DNA from: Nitrospinota bacterium
GTDB lineage: Bacteria > Nitrospinota_A > UBA7883 > JADGGD01
DNA length: 15,998 nt
Assembly (NCBI GenBank): GCA_015229165.1
Contig: JADGCD010000022.1
Span: 594-16,591, forward strand
Direction of reading: 5' to 3'
The position numbers and the translations under genes were made by a program. A model generated the notes under the pieces. It searched no databases. It was not told where the DNA came from and worked only from the letters and a program-made list of their open reading frames with translations. Shown here piece after piece: positions 14,237 through 15,998 of the stretch (the first letter of the stretch is position 1; each line of letters opens with the position of its first letter).

Positions 14237-15998
14237 CCGCCGCTCCGGGCCGCCATGAACGTTTCGTAGATTTCCCTGACTTTCGCCCGGGCGTCTTTCA
14301 CCGTGTCGAGGAACCGGTCGGGGCCGACGCCGGGAAGGTTGGCGCGCCGGGCGGTTCGAATGAGGTCGGGCCCTTCCGCCGGGACGGCGTTCACCGGTTT
14401 GACCCGGTCCATCCGGAGGGCGTCTTCGATGGAGCGGTAGAGCAGGTAGGCGTCTTTCAGCGCGCTCCCGTCGTCCCGGGTCAGCCATTTCCGGCGGACC
14501 CCCTCCTCCAGCGTGGCGTAGGTGATCCCCCGCGCCGCCGGGGGATGGAAGTCGGGATGCTCCATCAGCAGAATCTGGGCGATGAACTCGATCTCGATGA
14601 GCCCCCCCGCGCCGAACTTGATGTCGATCTTCCCCCCCTTCACCTTCTCCCCGACGATCCGCTCCCGGATGGCGGCGATCCGCCCCACGTCGACCGGGGT
14701 CAGCGGGGCGCCGTAGACGAACCGGCGCAGCAGTTGGTCGACCTTGGCGTGGCAGGGGGCGTCTCCGGCCACGGGGCGGGCGCCGACGAGGGCCAGCCGC
14801 TCCCACCCCTCCCCGCGGGTGGCGTAGTAGCTCTCGGCCCCGGCCAGCGACACCGCCATGGGGGAGCTTTCCCCCTCGGGACGGAGCCTCAGGTCGATGT
14901 CGTATCCGGCGCCAAACGGGGTCAGCTCCTTGCTCAGCCGAAGCGCGGTCTGCAGGAAGAGGGTCAGGGGGAGCCCTTCTTCCACGTCGCCGTCGTAGAA
15001 GAGGATCAGGTCGAGGTCGGAGCCGAAGTTCATCTCCCGCCGGGCCATCTTGCCGCAGGCCACCAGCGAGAAGGGGGGCAACGGGCGGTCGGTCCCCTCC
15101 TCGACGAGCTTCCTTCGTGCAAGCTCCATCAGGGCGGCCAGATACCCTTCTGCCAGCAGGGTCAACCCCTCCATGACGGCGAACCGGTCGAGCTTCCCGA
15201 GAATCCTGGAGACTCCGAGGCGAAGCGACTCGGCCGCCTTGAAGTGGTCGATCCGGGCCAGAGTCTCGGCCACCGGTCCCCCCTCGTCCAGAATCTCCGC
15301 CAGCCGCCGCCGGTTCCGCCGGTCGTCGGGGGGGAGATGGAGCAGGTCGGAAATGAGCAGGCTGTCGAGCAGGTCCGGGGTCCGCACCAGCGTGGCGGTC
15401 AGCGACTCGCTGGCGGAGAAGATGGCCGCCAGCAGGGTGATGACCGGCCGGTGGAGGTCGAACATCTCGTAGGCGGCGTCCCGGGCGCCCTTGGCCTCCA
15501 TGAACTGGGCGAAGCCGATGAGGACGTTGTCGGGCCAGGGGGTGGCGGCCGCTTCGGTCACGAGCGTCGGGCCGAAGGAGTCGAAGAGACGGCGGCTCCG
15601 GTCGGAGGGGTGGGTGAAGGGGCGGCCGTTGCGCAGTTCGATGAGCTGTCGGGCGGAGGCGGCCGGGTGGTTGAACCGGAGAGCGTCGAGCCACTCCCCC
15701 AGCGCCTCCAGCTCCTCCTCCTCCAGCGGGACCGGGAACCGCTCCCCTTCGGTCTCCTCACGTTTAAAAAAGAGGTCGAAGATCCGCCGGACCCGTCGTC
15801 GGCGCCGCTCCACTTCGGCCATGAGCTGTCCCGCCGGATCGTCCCGGTACCCCATCTGCCGCCCCAGAACCTCCCGGCGAGACGGCGTCTCGGGGAGGTG
15901 GTGGGTATGTCCGAGCTGGTGGTACTGAATCCGGTTTTCGATCCGCCGGAAATGAAGGAGGCTTTCGGTCTCCAGAGCGACAAGGGCGCCCTGGTGGG
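14233..15998 (-). CDS. glnE: Bifunctional glutamine synthetase adenylyltransferase/adenylyl-removing enzyme, 5' end cut by window edge
   Basis: Controls glutamine synthetase by adding or removing AMP, under PII signals. The frame stays open to the right edge: before the first in-frame ATG (15855) it reads FRRIENRIQYHQLGHTHHLP, typical of the end of the N-terminal deadenylylase domain, so the start is off-window. About 587 residues are visible of a usual 900-1000. After a linker, a helical region leads to the C-terminal adenylyltransferase domain with VACGKMARREMNFGSDLDLI (nucleotidyltransferase GSDLD motif at visible residues 325-329), FGAGYDIDLRLRPEG, and the partner motif KFGAGGLIEIEFIAQ. 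The tail is the alpha-helical PII-binding-type end. The TGA overlaps the dprA start. glnE next to dprA/topA is not a functional group I know, so the link may be only shared transcription. Confidence 0.96.
   Translation of the reverse strand, partial: HQGALVALETESLLHFRRIENRIQYHQLGHTHHLPETPSRREVLGRQMGYRDDPAGQLMAEVERRRRRVRRIFDLFFKREETEGERFPVPLEEEELEALGEWLDALRFNHPAASARQLIELRNGRPFTHPSDRSRRLFDSFGPTLVTEAAATPWPDNVLIGFAQFMEAKGARDAAYEMFDLHRPVITLLAAIFSASESLTATLVRTPDLLDSLLISDLLHLPPDDRRNRRRLAEILDEGGPVAETLARIDHFKAAESLRLGVSRILGKLDRFAVMEGLTLLAEGYLAALMELARRKLVEEGTDRPLPPFSLVACGKMARREMNFGSDLDLILFYDGDVEEGLPLTLFLQTALRLSKELTPFGAGYDIDLRLRPEGESSPMAVSLAGAESYYATRGEGWERLALVGARPVAGDAPCHAKVDQLLRRFVYGAPLTPVDVGRIAAIRERIVGEKVKGGKIDIKFGAGGLIEIEFIAQILLMEHPDFHPPAARGITYATLEEGVRRKWLTRDDGSALKDAYLLYRSIEDALRMDRVKPVNAVPAEGPDLIRTARRANLPGVGPDRFLDTVKDARAKVREIYETFMAARSGG

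Noticed and set aside
14237..15694. Minus-strand frame continuous with dprA that would extend it upstream to 854 residues
   Set aside because: The extra part is Arg/Pro-rich out-of-frame translation of glnE; dprA proper starts at the ATG at 14236 overlapping the glnE stop.

Overview
The window is a GC-rich chromosomal segment from a diderm (Gram-negative-type) bacterium. The support is a complete inner-membrane MCE/Mla lipid-transport set, glnE and trmFO together, and high-GC codon use throughout. The lineage cannot be fixed from the sequence; a Deltaproteobacteria, Nitrospirota or Nitrospinota type of organism would fit. All protein genes lie on the minus strand; only the tRNA gene is on plus. 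I see no insertion sequence, CRISPR array, plasmid or phage module, and no gene-free stretch over 300 bases.

Layout in transcription order (right to left). Block 1: glnE (cut by the right edge), dprA (overlapping glnE by ATGA), topA and trmFO (overlapping topA). This is nitrogen control, DNA uptake/recombination, DNA topology and tRNA m5U54 methylation. topA carries a one-base frameshift in a run of nine G. A small orphan three-helix membrane protein follows. Then comes a convergent plus-strand tRNA-Ser(CGA) with its own promoter and an 18-bp hairpin that starts on the tRNA's last base.

Block 2: alr (alanine racemase), an MlaE-type permease, an MlaF-type ATPase and a long MCE substrate-binding protein. 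Next is a 447-residue protein with an HPr-like domain at its C-terminus, apparently starting at the rare codon ATT behind a perfect Shine-Dalgarno. The block ends with an M20 amidohydrolase interrupted by an in-frame amber codon. Spacing is tight (overlap to about 17 bp), so this looks like one transcript. Its theme is envelope lipid movement plus D-alanine supply. The HPr-like protein is the most novel element: it keeps the His15 and Ser46 equivalents at exactly the classical 31-residue spacing, which suggests phospho-dependent control of, or an adaptor role in, lipid transport. That is inference.

Block 3 (left end): a degenerate receiver domain fused to an RsbW-type ATPase, then the 5' part of a LeuT-type sodium-dependent amino-acid transporter that runs off the left edge.

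Three lesions or oddities fall within 9 kb (amber codon, homopolymer frameshift, ATT start). They may be assembly errors or real biology, and raw reads would decide.
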